Positions 1-8,730 of a DNA stretch of 64,000 bases are shown one piece after another (the first letter of the stretch is position 1; each line of letters begins with the position of its first letter). The translations under genes and the position numbers were made by a program. Below the pieces are notes generated by a model. That model was not told the origin of the DNA. It did no database searches and saw nothing but the letters and a program-made list of their open reading frames with translations. The stretch covers positions 7,455 through 71,454 of the forward strand of contig NZ_NOLJ01000012.1 of NCBI RefSeq assembly GCF_002246015.1, written 5' to 3'. The stretch comes from Nostoc sp. 'Peltigera membranacea cyanobiont' 210A (GTDB lineage: Bacteria > Cyanobacteriota > Cyanobacteriia > Cyanobacteriales > Nostocaceae).

Positions 1-113
1 TTATTCGCACTCACAAATGAATTTTTAAAATTTGTAATTGTGGTACGCACGGGTTTATTAGGGCGATTGTAAGCTGCGGGAATAGCGATCGCATCTTTTA
101 ATTTTTTACTCAA
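1..113 (-). CDS. possible 5' part of a gene running off the left edge
   Basis: Downstream of the aldolase stop, the minus strand stays open from a TTG at 113 to the window edge (37 codons, beginning MSKKLKDAIAIPAAYNRP). G-rich stretches precede the TTG, but none is a clean Shine-Dalgarno sequence. No family is recognised. It may instead be non-coding 3' flank. Confidence 0.25.
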   Translation of the reverse strand, partial: MSKKLKDAIAIPAAYNRPNKPVRTTITNFKNSFVSAN

Positions 114-123
114 TCCCCAGCCC

Positions 124-1206
124 CTAAGCTATCGTCACATCTGGTGATAAGTAAACATCCTGAATGGTATGAAATAGCTTCACACCTTCCTCAAAGGGAC
201 GTTGGAAGGTCTTTCGCCCAGAAATTAATCCTGAACCACCAGCGCGTTTGTTGATTACTGCGGTGCGTACTGCTTCGGCGAAATCATTTTTACCAGTCGC
301 GCCACCAGAATTAATCAACCCCACACGCCCAGAGTAACAATTCAGTACTTGGTAACGAGTTAAATCAATTGGGTGATCGGTTGTCAGTTCTGTGTAAACC
401 CGCTCATCGGTTTTACCGTAACTTTTACCAGTGGCTTTGGCAACTGCACCGTAACCATTGTTATTTTCGGGTAACTTTTGTTTAATGATGTCGGCTTCAA
501 TGGTTACACCCAAATGATTCGCTTGTCCGGTGAGGTCAGCCGCAAGGTGGTAATCTTTATCTTGTTTAAAAGCGTTATTCCGCAGATAACACCAAAGAAT
601 TGTTGCCAAACCCAGTTCATGGGCGCGTTTAAAAGCTTTGCTGATTTCCTGAATCTGTCTGGTAGAATTCTCGGAACCAAAGTAAATTGTCGCACCTACG
701 GCAGCCGCCCCTAAATTCCAAGCTTGTTCTACATCTGCAAACAATACTTGGTCAAATTGGTTAGGGAAAGTCAGTAATTCGTTGTGATTGATTTTGGCAA
801 TAAAGGGAATTTTGTGGGCATATTTGCGCGAAACTATACCTAATGTTCCCAAAGTGGTAGCAACAGCATTGCAACCTGCGGCGATCGCTAGCTTGATAAT
901 ATTTTCTGGATCGAAGTAAATCGGGTTGGGCGCAAAAGACGCGCCGGCTGAGTGTTCAATCCCTTGGTCTACTGGTAAAATCGAGAGATAACCTGTGTTT
1001 GCCAGACGACCAGTAGAATAAAGTAACTGGAGATTACGCAATACTTGAGGATTGCGATCGCTGTTGAGCCAGATTCGATCTACAAAGTCTGGCCCCGGCA
1101 AATGTATTAAATCACGAGAAACTTTTGCTTTGTGGGTAAGCAGGTCTTCAGCCTCTTTACCTAGCAATGACTCAATAGAATTAGCCTCTTTGAGCGTTGT
1201 AGTCAT
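124..1206 (-). CDS. fbaB: class I fructose-bisphosphate aldolase (DhnA/FbaB family)
   Basis: 360 residues, close to the usual length of the bacterial FbaB/DhnA-type class I aldolase. The enzyme cleaves fructose-1,6-bisphosphate to dihydroxyacetone phosphate and glyceraldehyde-3-phosphate (and runs in reverse) through a lysine Schiff base, in the cytosol. Family signatures are visible along the whole chain: [40 protein letters not shown] followed by the lysine-bearing [14 protein letters not shown] and [11 protein letters not shown]. The ATG at 1206 follows a GAGGATAA stretch (minus-strand sense) that can act as ribosome binding site. The gene stands alone. In cyanobacteria this class I enzyme usually coexists with a class II aldolase. 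Identification is firm; its share of flux cannot be read from sequence. Confidence 0.95.
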   Translation of the reverse strand: MTTTLKEANSIESLLGKEAEDLLTHKAKVSRDLIHLPGPDFVDRIWLNSDRNPQVLRNLQLLYSTGRLANTGYLSILPVDQGIEHSAGASFAPNPIYFDPENIIKLAIAAGCNAVATTLGTLGIVSRKYAHKIPFIAKINHNELLTFPNQFDQVLFADVEQAWNLGAAAVGATIYFGSENSTRQIQEISKAFKRAHELGLATILWCYLRNNAFKQDKDYHLAADLTGQANHLGVTIEADIIKQKLPENNNGYGAVAKATGKSYGKTDERVYTELTTDHPIDLTRYQVLNCYSGRVGLINSGGATGKNDFAEAVRTAVINKRAGGSGLISGRKTFQRPFEEGVKLFHTIQDVYLSPDVTIA

Positions 1207-1571
1207 AGTATTATCCTCAAAATTTGAGCAAATGACCTTGCCTTTAAGATAGCATTTCTAATATTGCTAACTTGGTTGTACGGAGATTAGTGATATGTCT
1301 TCTTTCTGAAGATATAGCAATCTTATTGTATAAGTGAAAATCAAAAGGCTCAGATTCCCTACTTACTTTTAATAAGTCAGGAATCTTGTTGTGAATGATT
1401 AAGTAGGGCTATACTACCGGAAGTATTCAATCAAATTTCGGAATTGATGTTTTCAAATCAGTTATCAACTTCAAAGAGTACAATCATACTATCTTGGCAT
1501 CGTAGCTGAAAATTGAAAACCCATCTTCCCCCAATTGTGGTAATAATTGTGAACAGAAGAAATACAATTCT
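1207..1571. other. intergenic region between divergent genes
   Basis: It holds the promoters of the aldolase (minus) and of the small gene at 1572 (plus). No ORF, strong hairpin, NtcA-type GTA-N8-TAC site or repeat family was recognised. Confidence 0.5.
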
Positions 1572-1886
1572 ATGAGTAAGTTTCAAATCGATATCGACTT
1601 TAGCAGTATAGATTTAGCTTCCCTTGAGACAGAAGAAGATTTTCAAAGAGAGGCAAAAATGTTACTCCCAAAGGCACTGGTCAAACTAGGTGAAAGTGTG
1701 GGTGAAAAGACTTGGGAAGAATTACAGGAAAAGCTGCAAGGAAATGGAGGTAAACTCAAATCTTCTCCCAGCGAGAAACGTAGGTTTATTCAAGAAACCG
1801 GAAGAACTTATCAACGAAATGCTAGTAACAGAGAAAAACAAGAACTAGAAGACTATATAGTAGAGCAATTACGCCAACACAAGTAG
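1572..1886 (+). CDS. small charged cytosolic protein, unknown function
   Basis: 104 residues, rich in Glu, Lys and Gln, without a signal peptide or membrane segment. The N-terminus is acidic (FQIDIDFSSIDLASLETEED); the C-terminal half is basic and predicted helical (SEKRRFIQETGRTYQRNAS, then a charged helix). The ATG at 1572 follows an AGAAGAAAT stretch that may serve as ribosome binding site. The gene converges on the large ATPase gene ending at 1919. I do not recognise the family; the coding call rests on open length, codon use and a plausible start. Confidence 0.6.
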   Translation: MSKFQIDIDFSSIDLASLETEEDFQREAKMLLPKALVKLGESVGEKTWEELQEKLQGNGGKLKSSPSEKRRFIQETGRTYQRNASNREKQELEDYIVEQLRQHK

Positions 1887-1918
1887 TATTTGGCATAAGT
1901 TAATTTAACGGACATGAT

Positions 1919-4282
1919 TCAAATAAACCAGCGGCGAATCAACTCCACCTGGAAGCGATAGCCGTCGTGAACTTCCTCAATTAACTCACGTTGTAACAGC
2001 AAGTTGAGTGTAATATCAGCATGAGGAAACTGTTGCAATAGAATTTGGCGGCTAACTATAGCCCCTTCCCCTTGAGCGGCGATAAAACGTAGAATAGCTT
2101 GTCCAGTAGCGTCTACTTGGTTGTTTTGAATGTCAGCAAAGAAAAAGCCGCCACTTTGCAAAGCTTCAGGTATCGCGGCTTCCACATCCTCGAAAGTTGC
2201 CAATCGCCGGATAGAGGGGTCTTGTTCGTTTTTAAGGACAATAATTTCCGCACAGAGTAGTTGTACTAAGAATGGGTGACAACGGGTGAGTTGTAGCACT
2301 CGCTCAACGGCATTAGGTTCATAGCGGAGAGTAAAATCTTTGACGGGACGTTCAATTAATTGTCGTGCTTCCACTTCTTTGAGGTAGGAAATATGCACAA
2401 CTTGGACATTAATTAGATAACTAGCCCAGCGCTGATATTCTTCGATAGTATGAGAGCCAGCGAGTAAAACCTTGAAGCGGGGACGATGTTGGATAAGGTG
2501 ACGCAGCATTCCCAAAACATCCTGTTCATCAAAGCGACCTTTGGCAATGGCGTTGTCTAGCACCTCGAATTCATCCAGGGCTAGTAAAGCGGTATTTTGT
2601 TCTAAAGCCTGTTCTACTTTATCTAGCCATTCATCGAAATAGGTGAAGGGGTCAGATTGTAACACTTCGCGGGGTAGGGACGGTAGAGTTAAACCTTGCT
2701 TTTTCGCTGACTTCTCCATATCTCTAGCCAGGTTGTAGAGAAAACCTGCATGGTTGTTAGCTGATGAAGGTGCGCCTTGCAAGTCTACAAACATGGGGAT
2801 GATGTTACTAGGTAGTAATTTTCCGATGTTATTGAGGAGGGAAGTTTTACCCATACGTCGCTGACCATATAGTAGCAGAGGTGGACGACGGCGATCTAAA
2901 AGTAACTGCTCAATGCGTAAGCCGATATCATCACGCCCCGTGAAAATTTCTTGCTCCCGTGTGAGAGGTACGCCGATAATGTAAGGCAAATCGATTTCTT
3001 GGCTCAGTTCAGTAATTTTAGCCAGTTCATATATATGGTTAGTGACTATCTCACGCCAATTTTTGATAATGGGACGGAAACGAACTGTATATTTATCAGT
3101 GTTACGAGTGAAGTCCTGCAACTGTAGATTTAATTTGTCTGCAACATCTCTGAGGAGTAAGCGCTGGTTATAAGCACTTGCTTGATTCAGGGCAGCGTCT
3201 ACATTCTTGCTGATACCGCTAAAGATTTCTAGTAGAGGGCTAACTTCACTCTGTAGTTTGTCAGTTGCTAAACTGTGATGAGCTTCACGGATAGCTTTCA
3301 CATCTGTACAGGCTTGTAAATTGCGTGCATCTAGTTCAATTTGTGCAGCTTGAGCTGCCCAGCGCTGGGGGCTGGTACTGAGATATTCTAAAGCAGCTTT
3401 GCCTTCAACTGGGTTATTTTCGATTACAAATAGGAGATGCTCATTCAAACCAGGCAGATGTAAAAGCTGCCACTCATCCCAGAAGGCAGAGTGAAAGCGC
3501 AATAAGTAAGGGCTTTTACCATTACGCCTTTTATCTAATCTATAGAGCAGATAATTCCAGAGAATGACAAATCCAAAGGATAAAACAGGTCGCCATGAAT
3601 TAATAGTAACTCCCACACCTACCGCCACACCTACCGCCACACCTACCGCCAAGCTTAACGCCACACCTACCGCCACGCCTACCGCCACACCTACCGCCAC
3701 GCCTACCGCCAAGCTTAACGCCACGCCTACCGCCAAGCTTAACGCCACGCCTTCCGCCACGCCTTCCGTGACGCCTCCTACCACGCCTACCGCCACGCCT
3801 ACCGCCACACCTCCCGCCACACCTCCCACCACACCTCCCACCACGCCTACCGCCACACCGAATGCCATGCCGAACGCCACGCCTCCTACCACGCCTCCCG
3901 CCACATCTCCCGCCACATCAGCCGCCACGCCGAAGGCTACACCTACTACCACGCCAAACACCAGCAAGAGAATTATATTTATGATTGGTTTACCCAATGC
4001 CCACAGCACCAAGCCCAATAGTAAGTTAGCCAGGATAGGTAAGATTAAGTATCCCTGAATGAGCAGCCACCACAGAGCAAGGTTTCGCCATCGCCCCTGT
4101 CTCAACAAGATAATCAGCGGGGAGTGGGTGTCTAAAGCAGGGTCAATGCGCTTAAGGTGGTTACGCCAAGCTGAAGGACGGAAGATAAGCCAGAAAAGCA
4201 ATTGCAGACTACCGAGGATTAAGTTGGGGTGCTGCTGGGGTGCATCGGTGTAGGCGTTGGGCGGTAGTTGTGGTGAGGTCAA
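1919..4282 (-). CDS. membrane-anchored STAND/AAA-like ATPase with glycine-zipper repeat region
   Basis: 787 residues from a TTG at 4282, the only reasonable start, preceded by AGGAG ten bases upstream. Order: a short soluble N-terminus, hydrophobic segments near residues 20-105, then about residues 108-225 made of four-residue units (mostly GVAV, with GVAE and ALSL variants) placing Gly at every fourth position, a further hydrophobic stretch (FGFVILWNYLLY), a helical soluble region, and a C-terminal P-loop ATPase. Walker A is GQRRMGKT near 473-480 and Walker B is LLALDEFE near 565-572, followed by a winged-helix-like tail. This resembles cyanobacterial STAND/ORC-type ATPases, which are signalling or conflict switches. 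It is co-oriented with vapBC and another P-loop ATPase upstream. The substrate and trigger are unknown. Confidence 0.8.
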   Translation of the reverse strand: MTSPQLPPNAYTDAPQQHPNLILGSLQLLFWLIFRPSAWRNHLKRIDPALDTHSPLIILLRQGRWRNLALWWLLIQGYLILPILANLLLGLVLWALGKPIINIILLLVFGVVVGVAFGVAADVAGDVAGGVVGGVAFGMAFGVAVGVVGGVVGGVAGGVAVGVAVGVVGGVTEGVAEGVALSLAVGVALSLAVGVAVGVAVGVAVGVALSLAVGVAVGVAVGVGVTINSWRPVLSFGFVILWNYLLYRLDKRRNGKSPYLLRFHSAFWDEWQLLHLPGLNEHLLFVIENNPVEGKAALEYLSTSPQRWAAQAAQIELDARNLQACTDVKAIREAHHSLATDKLQSEVSPLLEIFSGISKNVDAALNQASAYNQRLLLRDVADKLNLQLQDFTRNTDKYTVRFRPIIKNWREIVTNHIYELAKITELSQEIDLPYIIGVPLTREQEIFTGRDDIGLRIEQLLLDRRRPPLLLYGQRRMGKTSLLNNIGKLLPSNIIPMFVDLQGAPSSANNHAGFLYNLARDMEKSAKKQGLTLPSLPREVLQSDPFTYFDEWLDKVEQALEQNTALLALDEFEVLDNAIAKGRFDEQDVLGMLRHLIQHRPRFKVLLAGSHTIEEYQRWASYLINVQVVHISYLKEVEARQLIERPVKDFTLRYEPNAVERVLQLTRCHPFLVQLLCAEIIVLKNEQDPSIRRLATFEDVEAAIPEALQSGGFFFADIQNNQVDATGQAILRFIAAQGEGAIVSRQILLQQFPHADITLNLLLQRELIEEVHDGYRFQVELIRRWFI
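3607..3960. repeat. 12-bp coding minisatellite
   Basis: Near-perfect tandem 12-mers (plus-strand unit close to ACCGCCACACCT) with interspersed variants such as AAGCTTAACGCC. They run about 350 bp inside the ATPase gene. The unit is a multiple of three, so copy-number changes keep frame and only lengthen or shorten the glycine-rich membrane region. Confidence 0.9.
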
Positions 4283-4403
4283 CGTTTCTGCACTCCTATT
4301 TAATGCTCGGCTTTACTGAATCAGGATGTTAAAGAGTTTCACGTAAAAGCGCAAAGACCCAAAGAACAATTCATAGGTTAATTCGGCAACGCCAACTTTT
4401 CTT

Positions 4404-4796
4404 TCACTTTTTGAGAGTTTGCACCCTAGGATATGCCAGAATTTTGGCATCAACAGTTAGTAACGGACAGCCGTAAATTCTGGCAGTGGCTACAATGATT
4501 TGGTCAGATGGATCTCGGTGAAAACCAGTGAGTTTGGTTGATTCAACGATAATTGGAATTGTCAGTTCGAGTAGCTGCACTCGTGGATAAGCTGAAGCTA
4601 CTGCTATCCACTCGTCAACTGAAATTGAAAAAGCAAGTTTGCGATTCTCAACCAGTTTGGCGACTTCCCAACAAGAAATAATGCTGACTCCTAGTCCTTG
4701 AGATTGATATTCTTCAATGCAATCTCTATATTTCTGGTTTAGTCGTTCATTATTATCTACCCACCAAATCCAAATATGGGTATCTAAAATTATCAT
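4404..4796 (-). CDS. vapC: VapC-type PIN-domain toxin
   Basis: 130 residues from the ATG at 4796. That ATG overlaps the antitoxin stop as ATGA, so translation is probably coupled; an upstream in-frame start at 4811 is less likely because it would lie inside the antitoxin gene. PIN acidic residues are in place: the N-terminal ILDTHIWIWW Asp, CWEVAKL Glu, the RDPSDQIIVATA pair and LLTVDAK. PIN toxins are Mg-dependent ribonucleases, often cleaving tRNA or rRNA, held inactive by the partner antitoxin. The RNA target cannot be read from sequence. Confidence 0.88.
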   Translation of the reverse strand: MIILDTHIWIWWVDNNERLNQKYRDCIEEYQSQGLGVSIISCWEVAKLVENRKLAFSISVDEWIAVASAYPRVQLLELTIPIIVESTKLTGFHRDPSDQIIVATARIYGCPLLTVDAKILAYPRVQTLKK

Positions 4797-5011
4797 TGCA
4801 AGACTTCCCAATCCTCTATAGGTACAGCAGGCTCAAAAGGATCATCATAGTGAATAACCGTTCCCCGTAAAGGATAAGGATTAGATTCTGAAGGTTGGGG
4901 AAAACGTTCTAAAACAATGATTTCTACTGCTTCACCTGCTTGAAACGGTAAATCCTCAAGAATCAAGGTTCCGTTTTTAGTTAACTTTGTTTCAATTCGG
5001 TGTGCTTTCAT
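4793..5011 (-). CDS. vapB: antitoxin of the VapBC pair
   Basis: 72 residues, start ATG at 5011 with GGAG seven bases upstream. The N-terminal half looks like a small swapped-hairpin or beta-rich DNA-binding unit (THR-poor, with LTKNGTLILEDLPF). The C-terminal half (PLRGTVIHYDDPFEP, then EDWEVL) is the acidic/aromatic tail common in cyanobacterial antitoxins that wraps the PIN toxin. Position directly before the toxin with a 4-base ATGA overlap supports the assignment. These proteins usually repress their own operon. The family name is uncertain. Confidence 0.75.
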   Translation of the reverse strand: MKAHRIETKLTKNGTLILEDLPFQAGEAVEIIVLERFPQPSESNPYPLRGTVIHYDDPFEPAVPIEDWEVLQ

Positions 5012-5025
5012 AGTTACTCCGCTAG

Positions 5026-6123
5026 TTATGAATCTAATAAATGAGTAAATGATTTCATTTGTCGTAATCCTTCCTCACGCCAATTATCATCATTCTCTCC
5101 TTCTTCTAAGTTAAATAATCTTTCTCTACACAGAATTTGTAACAACAGTGGCCAGCAGTGACTTTCTGTCAAAATCCACTCCACATCTTCGTCAGTGAAG
5201 GGAATGGGCGAACTTGCTATCAATTTTCGCGCTTCTGTCTCAGCCAATGCCCCCAGATATGCGGTGTAGCCGAAAATATTGAAAAAGGGTGAACTGTGTC
5301 CTGTGTTATGCGCCATTTCAATCGGTGATTCGGGGGTAGCCAAAACAAATGCTAGATTCCCCCCTGTGTGATTAGTCGCCAAAGACCGCAAACATTCCCA
5401 AAAGCCATCATCTAATTCTGAACAGCGTTGCAAGCCAACACTAATCTCATCCAATAAGATGACCGTAGGAGAATGCAAATTATCGCTGACTACATCCATG
5501 AAACGATCTAAATTGCAAGGTGTCGGCACTTGCATCTTCAGTGATTCTAGGATGTACTTTAGCAGTCCTTCTCGGCTTTGCATTCGTGCGTCTTGCAAGT
5601 CTACGAAAATCCAACAGTAATTTTCTGGATGCGGTAGCCAGTCAGATTTTTGCTCAGGACGCAGCTGTTCTGCTGGGGTGGTGGTGATATTTTTTAGGTA
5701 GTGCAGCAGGGATGTTTTGCCACTGCGCTTTTTTCCGATAATGGCGGAGTTTTGTAGAGGATGGCGTTTGAGTAAGTTGAAGAGGCGTTTTAATTCTTTC
5801 TCTCGTCCAAAAAAGTAACGCGGTTGGGTTATGGGTGCGCCAGTGATGAAGGGTGATGCTTCCCCGTTAGTTGGCTGAGGTTTCGGTGGTTGAGTTTCTG
5901 GTTCTTTGTATGCAATGTCTTGCCACTCTAACCCCAGTTTTTTGCTAAGTTCTACAAAATTTAGATAGTCAACAGATTTACCAGTGAGAAAGTTTTTGAC
6001 TGTGGAGAGAGAAAACCCTGTGTCAGTAGCCAAGGACTGCTGGCTAGGATAGCCGTTACGCCCAAGTGCTGACTTTACTTTTTCACTATACTCTGGGGCT
6101 ACTCGGAGCGATCGCGCCATCAT
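5026..6123 (-). CDS. HTH-STAND/AAA-type P-loop ATPase
   Basis: 365 residues. Residues 1-73 form a helix-turn-helix-like head (QQSLATDTGFSLSTVKNFLTG resembles an XRE/Cro fold), then a Pro-rich linker, then an ATPase with Walker A GKKRSGKT at 130-137 and Walker B TVILLDE near 211-217. It shares the ATPase layout and a FVDLQ strand with the 787-residue protein downstream. Two ATGs (6123 and 6120) sit next to GAGGA; the second has better spacing. The stop lies 14 bp before the antitoxin start, so ATPase, antitoxin and toxin are probably one transcript. A DNA-binding head on a STAND-like switch suggests a sensor or regulator, possibly of host defence; this is inference. Confidence 0.78.
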   Translation of the reverse strand: MMARSLRVAPEYSEKVKSALGRNGYPSQQSLATDTGFSLSTVKNFLTGKSVDYLNFVELSKKLGLEWQDIAYKEPETQPPKPQPTNGEASPFITGAPITQPRYFFGREKELKRLFNLLKRHPLQNSAIIGKKRSGKTSLLHYLKNITTTPAEQLRPEQKSDWLPHPENYCWIFVDLQDARMQSREGLLKYILESLKMQVPTPCNLDRFMDVVSDNLHSPTVILLDEISVGLQRCSELDDGFWECLRSLATNHTGGNLAFVLATPESPIEMAHNTGHSSPFFNIFGYTAYLGALAETEARKLIASSPIPFTDEDVEWILTESHCWPLLLQILCRERLFNLEEGENDDNWREEGLRQMKSFTHLLDS

Positions 6124-6338
6124 TCCTCATCGAGAAACTGCTGTGAGTATATCAGCTTTTCATACTCGCTAAATAACAAAGCTGTTTAGCTATAACGTCT
6201 TACACTCTAGGAATTATAGTCATCCTGAACTTAACCGATAATCAACTCACAACTCGTCTAATCGGTGACTATTTCTCAACTCCGTTCTCAGCCAGCACCA
6301 AGTTGTAATGGGAATGTAAGAGATTAGGGGCTTTAAAA

Positions 6339-6575
6339 ATGAAACGAGAATTGGGAATTCTGCAAATTACCTTATCACTTTGCGGAATGATTATATTTGG
6401 TACAGTAACCTACGCCGCTATTAATATGGTGAATGGTCAATACCGAGTTGAAATAGCGCTCAATACTAAGGGACTCATTATTAAGTCAGATATTGACAAA
6501 AGACAATGCAAAGCAGTAGAAGATATTGCCCAAAAGCAGGAAATCACAAATTTAGACCAGAAAACAATTAATTAG
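6339..6575 (+). CDS. small single-pass membrane protein, unknown
   Basis: 78 residues. An N-terminal hydrophobic helix (ILQITLSLCGMIIFGTVTYA) is followed by a polar tail with one Cys. The ATG at 6339 is preceded by an AGGGG stretch at suitable spacing. It is isolated between the divergent ATPase gene and a repeat-filled gap. No family recognised. Confidence 0.5.
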   Translation: MKRELGILQITLSLCGMIIFGTVTYAAINMVNGQYRVEIALNTKGLIIKSDIDKRQCKAVEDIAQKQEITNLDQKTIN

Positions 6576-6621
6576 GAGTAAAAATCAGTGATGAGCTAGA
6601 ATTAATAACTTTTAACTCATT

Positions 6622-6798
6622 GTGAATGAACCTCTGAGCTTTGTCGATGAACCTCTGAGCTTGGTGAATGAGTCTTTGATACTCGTGAATGAACCTTTGA
6701 GCTTCGTGGTTTTTTTTTACGAACCGCATTCGCGCAGCGTCTCGTTAGAGAAGGACGCAAAGGACGCAAAGAAAGAGGAAAAATATATCTATAAATGA
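6622..6798 (+). CDS. possible heptapeptide-repeat micro-ORF
   Basis: A GTG-started frame of 58 codons runs through the four 21-bp repeats and translates them as seven-residue units (NEPLSFV, DEPLSLV, NESLILV, NEPLSFV) followed by a Lys/Glu-rich tail. No ribosome binding site is visible, and the tail comes from another dispersed repeat, so this may be accidental openness. Confidence 0.22.
   Translation: MNEPLSFVDEPLSLVNESLILVNEPLSFVVFFYEPHSRSVSLEKDAKDAKKEEKYIYK
6626..6709 (+). repeat. four 21-bp tandem repeats
   Basis: Units start at 6626, 6647, 6668 and 6689 with consensus ATGAACCTCTGAGCTTNGTGA. Their length is a multiple of three and one frame is free of stops. They are followed by T8 and then a dispersed GC-rich repeat (around 6721-6780) with duplicated GGACGCAAA words. 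Confidence 0.9.
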
Positions 6799-6888
6799 AG
6801 TGAAGTAAAGCGGTACGTTAGTCCTTGGTGTAACGCACCCTACCAAAACACTAAAGGAGTAGAAATTAATAAGGAGTTGGGAATAAAT

Positions 6889-6916
6889 AACTCCTAACTC
6901 CTAACTCCTAACTCTT
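6889..6916. repeat. heptamer tandem repeat (AACTCCT)x4
   Basis: Short tandemly repeated heptamers of the kind typical of heterocystous cyanobacteria. They are followed directly by a palindromic word (GACGCCGATTAATCGCGTC) that belongs to another dispersed repeat family. Confidence 0.85.
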
Positions 6917-6948
6917 GTACAGACGCCGATTAATCGCGTCTCTACTTT

Positions 6949-8592
6949 TTACAACGCACAAGTCAACTCGCCGGCTTTTTGACTAAAGCGGTGATTCTCC
7001 CGATAGTCTACGGGACAATCTATCACCGCAGGTACATCTTGAGCGAGGGCTTCTTTCAAAGTAGGAATCAAATCTAAAGCCGATTCAACTCGATAGCCTT
7101 TTAAACCCATGCTTTCGGCGAATTTAACAAAATCAGGATTGCTAAAATGCACAAAGGATGAGTTTCCTTTACCAAATTGATTTTCTTGCTTCCACTCAAT
7201 TAATCCATAGCCACCATCATTGAAAATTATGGTGACAAAGGGCGTACCGACACGCAAGGCTGTTTCTAATTCTTGAGAATTCATCATAAAGCCACCATCA
7301 CCTGTTACAGCCACGACTTTGCGCTTGGGATGAACCAGTTTTGCTGCTAAAGCGCCAGGAATGGCAATACCCATAGCCGCGAAGCCGTTGGAAATTATGC
7401 AAGTATTGGGACTATGGCAATGATAATGACGGGCCATCCACATTTTATGTGCGCCAACATCAGAGATGACGATATCATCTGGGCCCATCACTTGGCGTAA
7501 GTCATAAATTAACTTTTGCGGCTTAATGGGAAATCCGTCATCATGGGCATACTGTTCGTAATCAGCGCGAATCTCCGATCTTAAGCTAATAGCAAAGGGA
7601 TCTGGTTTGCCTTGTCTGTCTGCTAATTTTAAGATTTCATAGAGGGAATCTGAAATATCTCCCACTACTTCGGCGTTGGGAATATAACTACTATCAATCT
7701 CTGCTGGACTTACCCCAATATGCACAATAGGAATTTCACCATTTCGATTCCATTTCTTGGGGGAAAACTCAATCAAATCATAGCCGATCGCAATTACTAA
7801 ATCTGTGTTATCAAAGCCACAGGTAATAAAATCTCTTTGCTGTAATCCCACTGACCACAACGCTAATTGATGTGTGTAGGGAATAACGCCTTTACCCATG
7901 AAGGTATTGGCAACAGGTATATTCAGCAAGGTGGCAAATTGCGTGACTGCATCACTCGCATGAGCGCGAATTGCCCCATTTCCGACTAAAATTAATGGGT
8001 TAACTGCTTGGCAAATTGCGGCTGCTGCTGCCCGAATGCTAGCAAAAGATGCATAAGTTTTTTCGCTATTATCCTTACGCAAAGGTTTGCCTTCGACGGG
8101 CATGGCAGCAATATTTTCTGGCAAATCGATGTGAACTGCGCCAGGTTTTTCGGATTGCGATCGCTTAAATGCTTTCCGCACTACTTCGGGTGTAATACTC
8201 GGTCGCACAATCTGCTTATTCCACTTGGTAACAGGTGCAAACATTGCCACCAAATCTAAATATTGGTGGGATTCAATGTGCATTCTATCTGTTCCCACTT
8301 GACCGGTAATCGCTACTAAGGGCGCACCATCGAGGTTAGCATCTGCTACCCCAGTCATCAAATTAGTTGCCCCAGGGCCAAGAGTAGAAAGACACACTCC
8401 AGCTTTTCCGGTTAAGCGTCCATAGACATCGGCCATGAATGCTGCACCCTGTTCATGACGAGTCGTAATAAATTTAATCGAAGAATGTTTTAACGCTTCC
8501 AAAACGTGAAGGTTTTCTTCACCAGGTAGTCCAAAAATATATTGCACTCCTTCATTTTCTAGGCACTGCACCAATAATTCTGCTGTATTCAT
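6949..8592 (-). CDS. ThDP-dependent 2-oxoglutarate decarboxylase (acetolactate-synthase-like)
   Basis: 547 residues from the ATG at 8592; the frame is open further upstream, but that stretch is repeat sequence. ThDP fold in order: N-terminal Pyr domain with GLPGEEN and the activating Glu47 in TTRHEQGAAF, a central FAD/nucleotide-like domain, and a C-terminal PP domain with the GDGG...NDGGYG cofactor motif. By homology alone it reads as an acetolactate synthase large subunit. However, it lies 138 bp after a succinic semialdehyde dehydrogenase gene on the same strand. In cyanobacteria this pair is the 2-oxoglutarate decarboxylase plus SSADH route that replaces 2-oxoglutarate dehydrogenase (established in Synechococcus PCC 7002). 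The 138-bp gap is filled with CATTAGT-like heptamers. An ordinary acetolactate synthase role is the alternative. Confidence 0.8.
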   Translation of the reverse strand: MNTAELLVQCLENEGVQYIFGLPGEENLHVLEALKHSSIKFITTRHEQGAAFMADVYGRLTGKAGVCLSTLGPGATNLMTGVADANLDGAPLVAITGQVGTDRMHIESHQYLDLVAMFAPVTKWNKQIVRPSITPEVVRKAFKRSQSEKPGAVHIDLPENIAAMPVEGKPLRKDNSEKTYASFASIRAAAAAICQAVNPLILVGNGAIRAHASDAVTQFATLLNIPVANTFMGKGVIPYTHQLALWSVGLQQRDFITCGFDNTDLVIAIGYDLIEFSPKKWNRNGEIPIVHIGVSPAEIDSSYIPNAEVVGDISDSLYEILKLADRQGKPDPFAISLRSEIRADYEQYAHDDGFPIKPQKLIYDLRQVMGPDDIVISDVGAHKMWMARHYHCHSPNTCIISNGFAAMGIAIPGALAAKLVHPKRKVVAVTGDGGFMMNSQELETALRVGTPFVTIIFNDGGYGLIEWKQENQFGKGNSSFVHFSNPDFVKFAESMGLKGYRVESALDLIPTLKEALAQDVPAVIDCPVDYRENHRFSQKAGELTCAL

Positions 8593-8730
8593 TTTATTTT
8601 CCGACAACTCTATTAACGAATAAGACTTTTGTTCTTTGTCATTAGTCATTTGTCCTTTGACCAATGACCAATGACTAATACTTCGACTACGCTCAGTACA
8701 AGTGACCAATGACTAATGACCAATGACTAA

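Noticed and set aside
478-714. Plus-strand frame inside the aldolase gene
   Set aside because: It lies fully antisense to a well-conserved enzyme and lacks any recognisable product.
3564-4058. Plus-strand Thr/Pro/Ala-rich frame across the minisatellite
   Set aside because: It is the antisense image of the 12-bp coding repeat in the ATPase gene; the repeat has no stop in several frames. The minus-strand frame has domains on both sides, the plus-strand one has none.
6600-6720. Possible CRISPR array
   Set aside because: The 21-bp units are directly adjacent with no spacers, so this is a plain tandem repeat; no cas gene is in the window.
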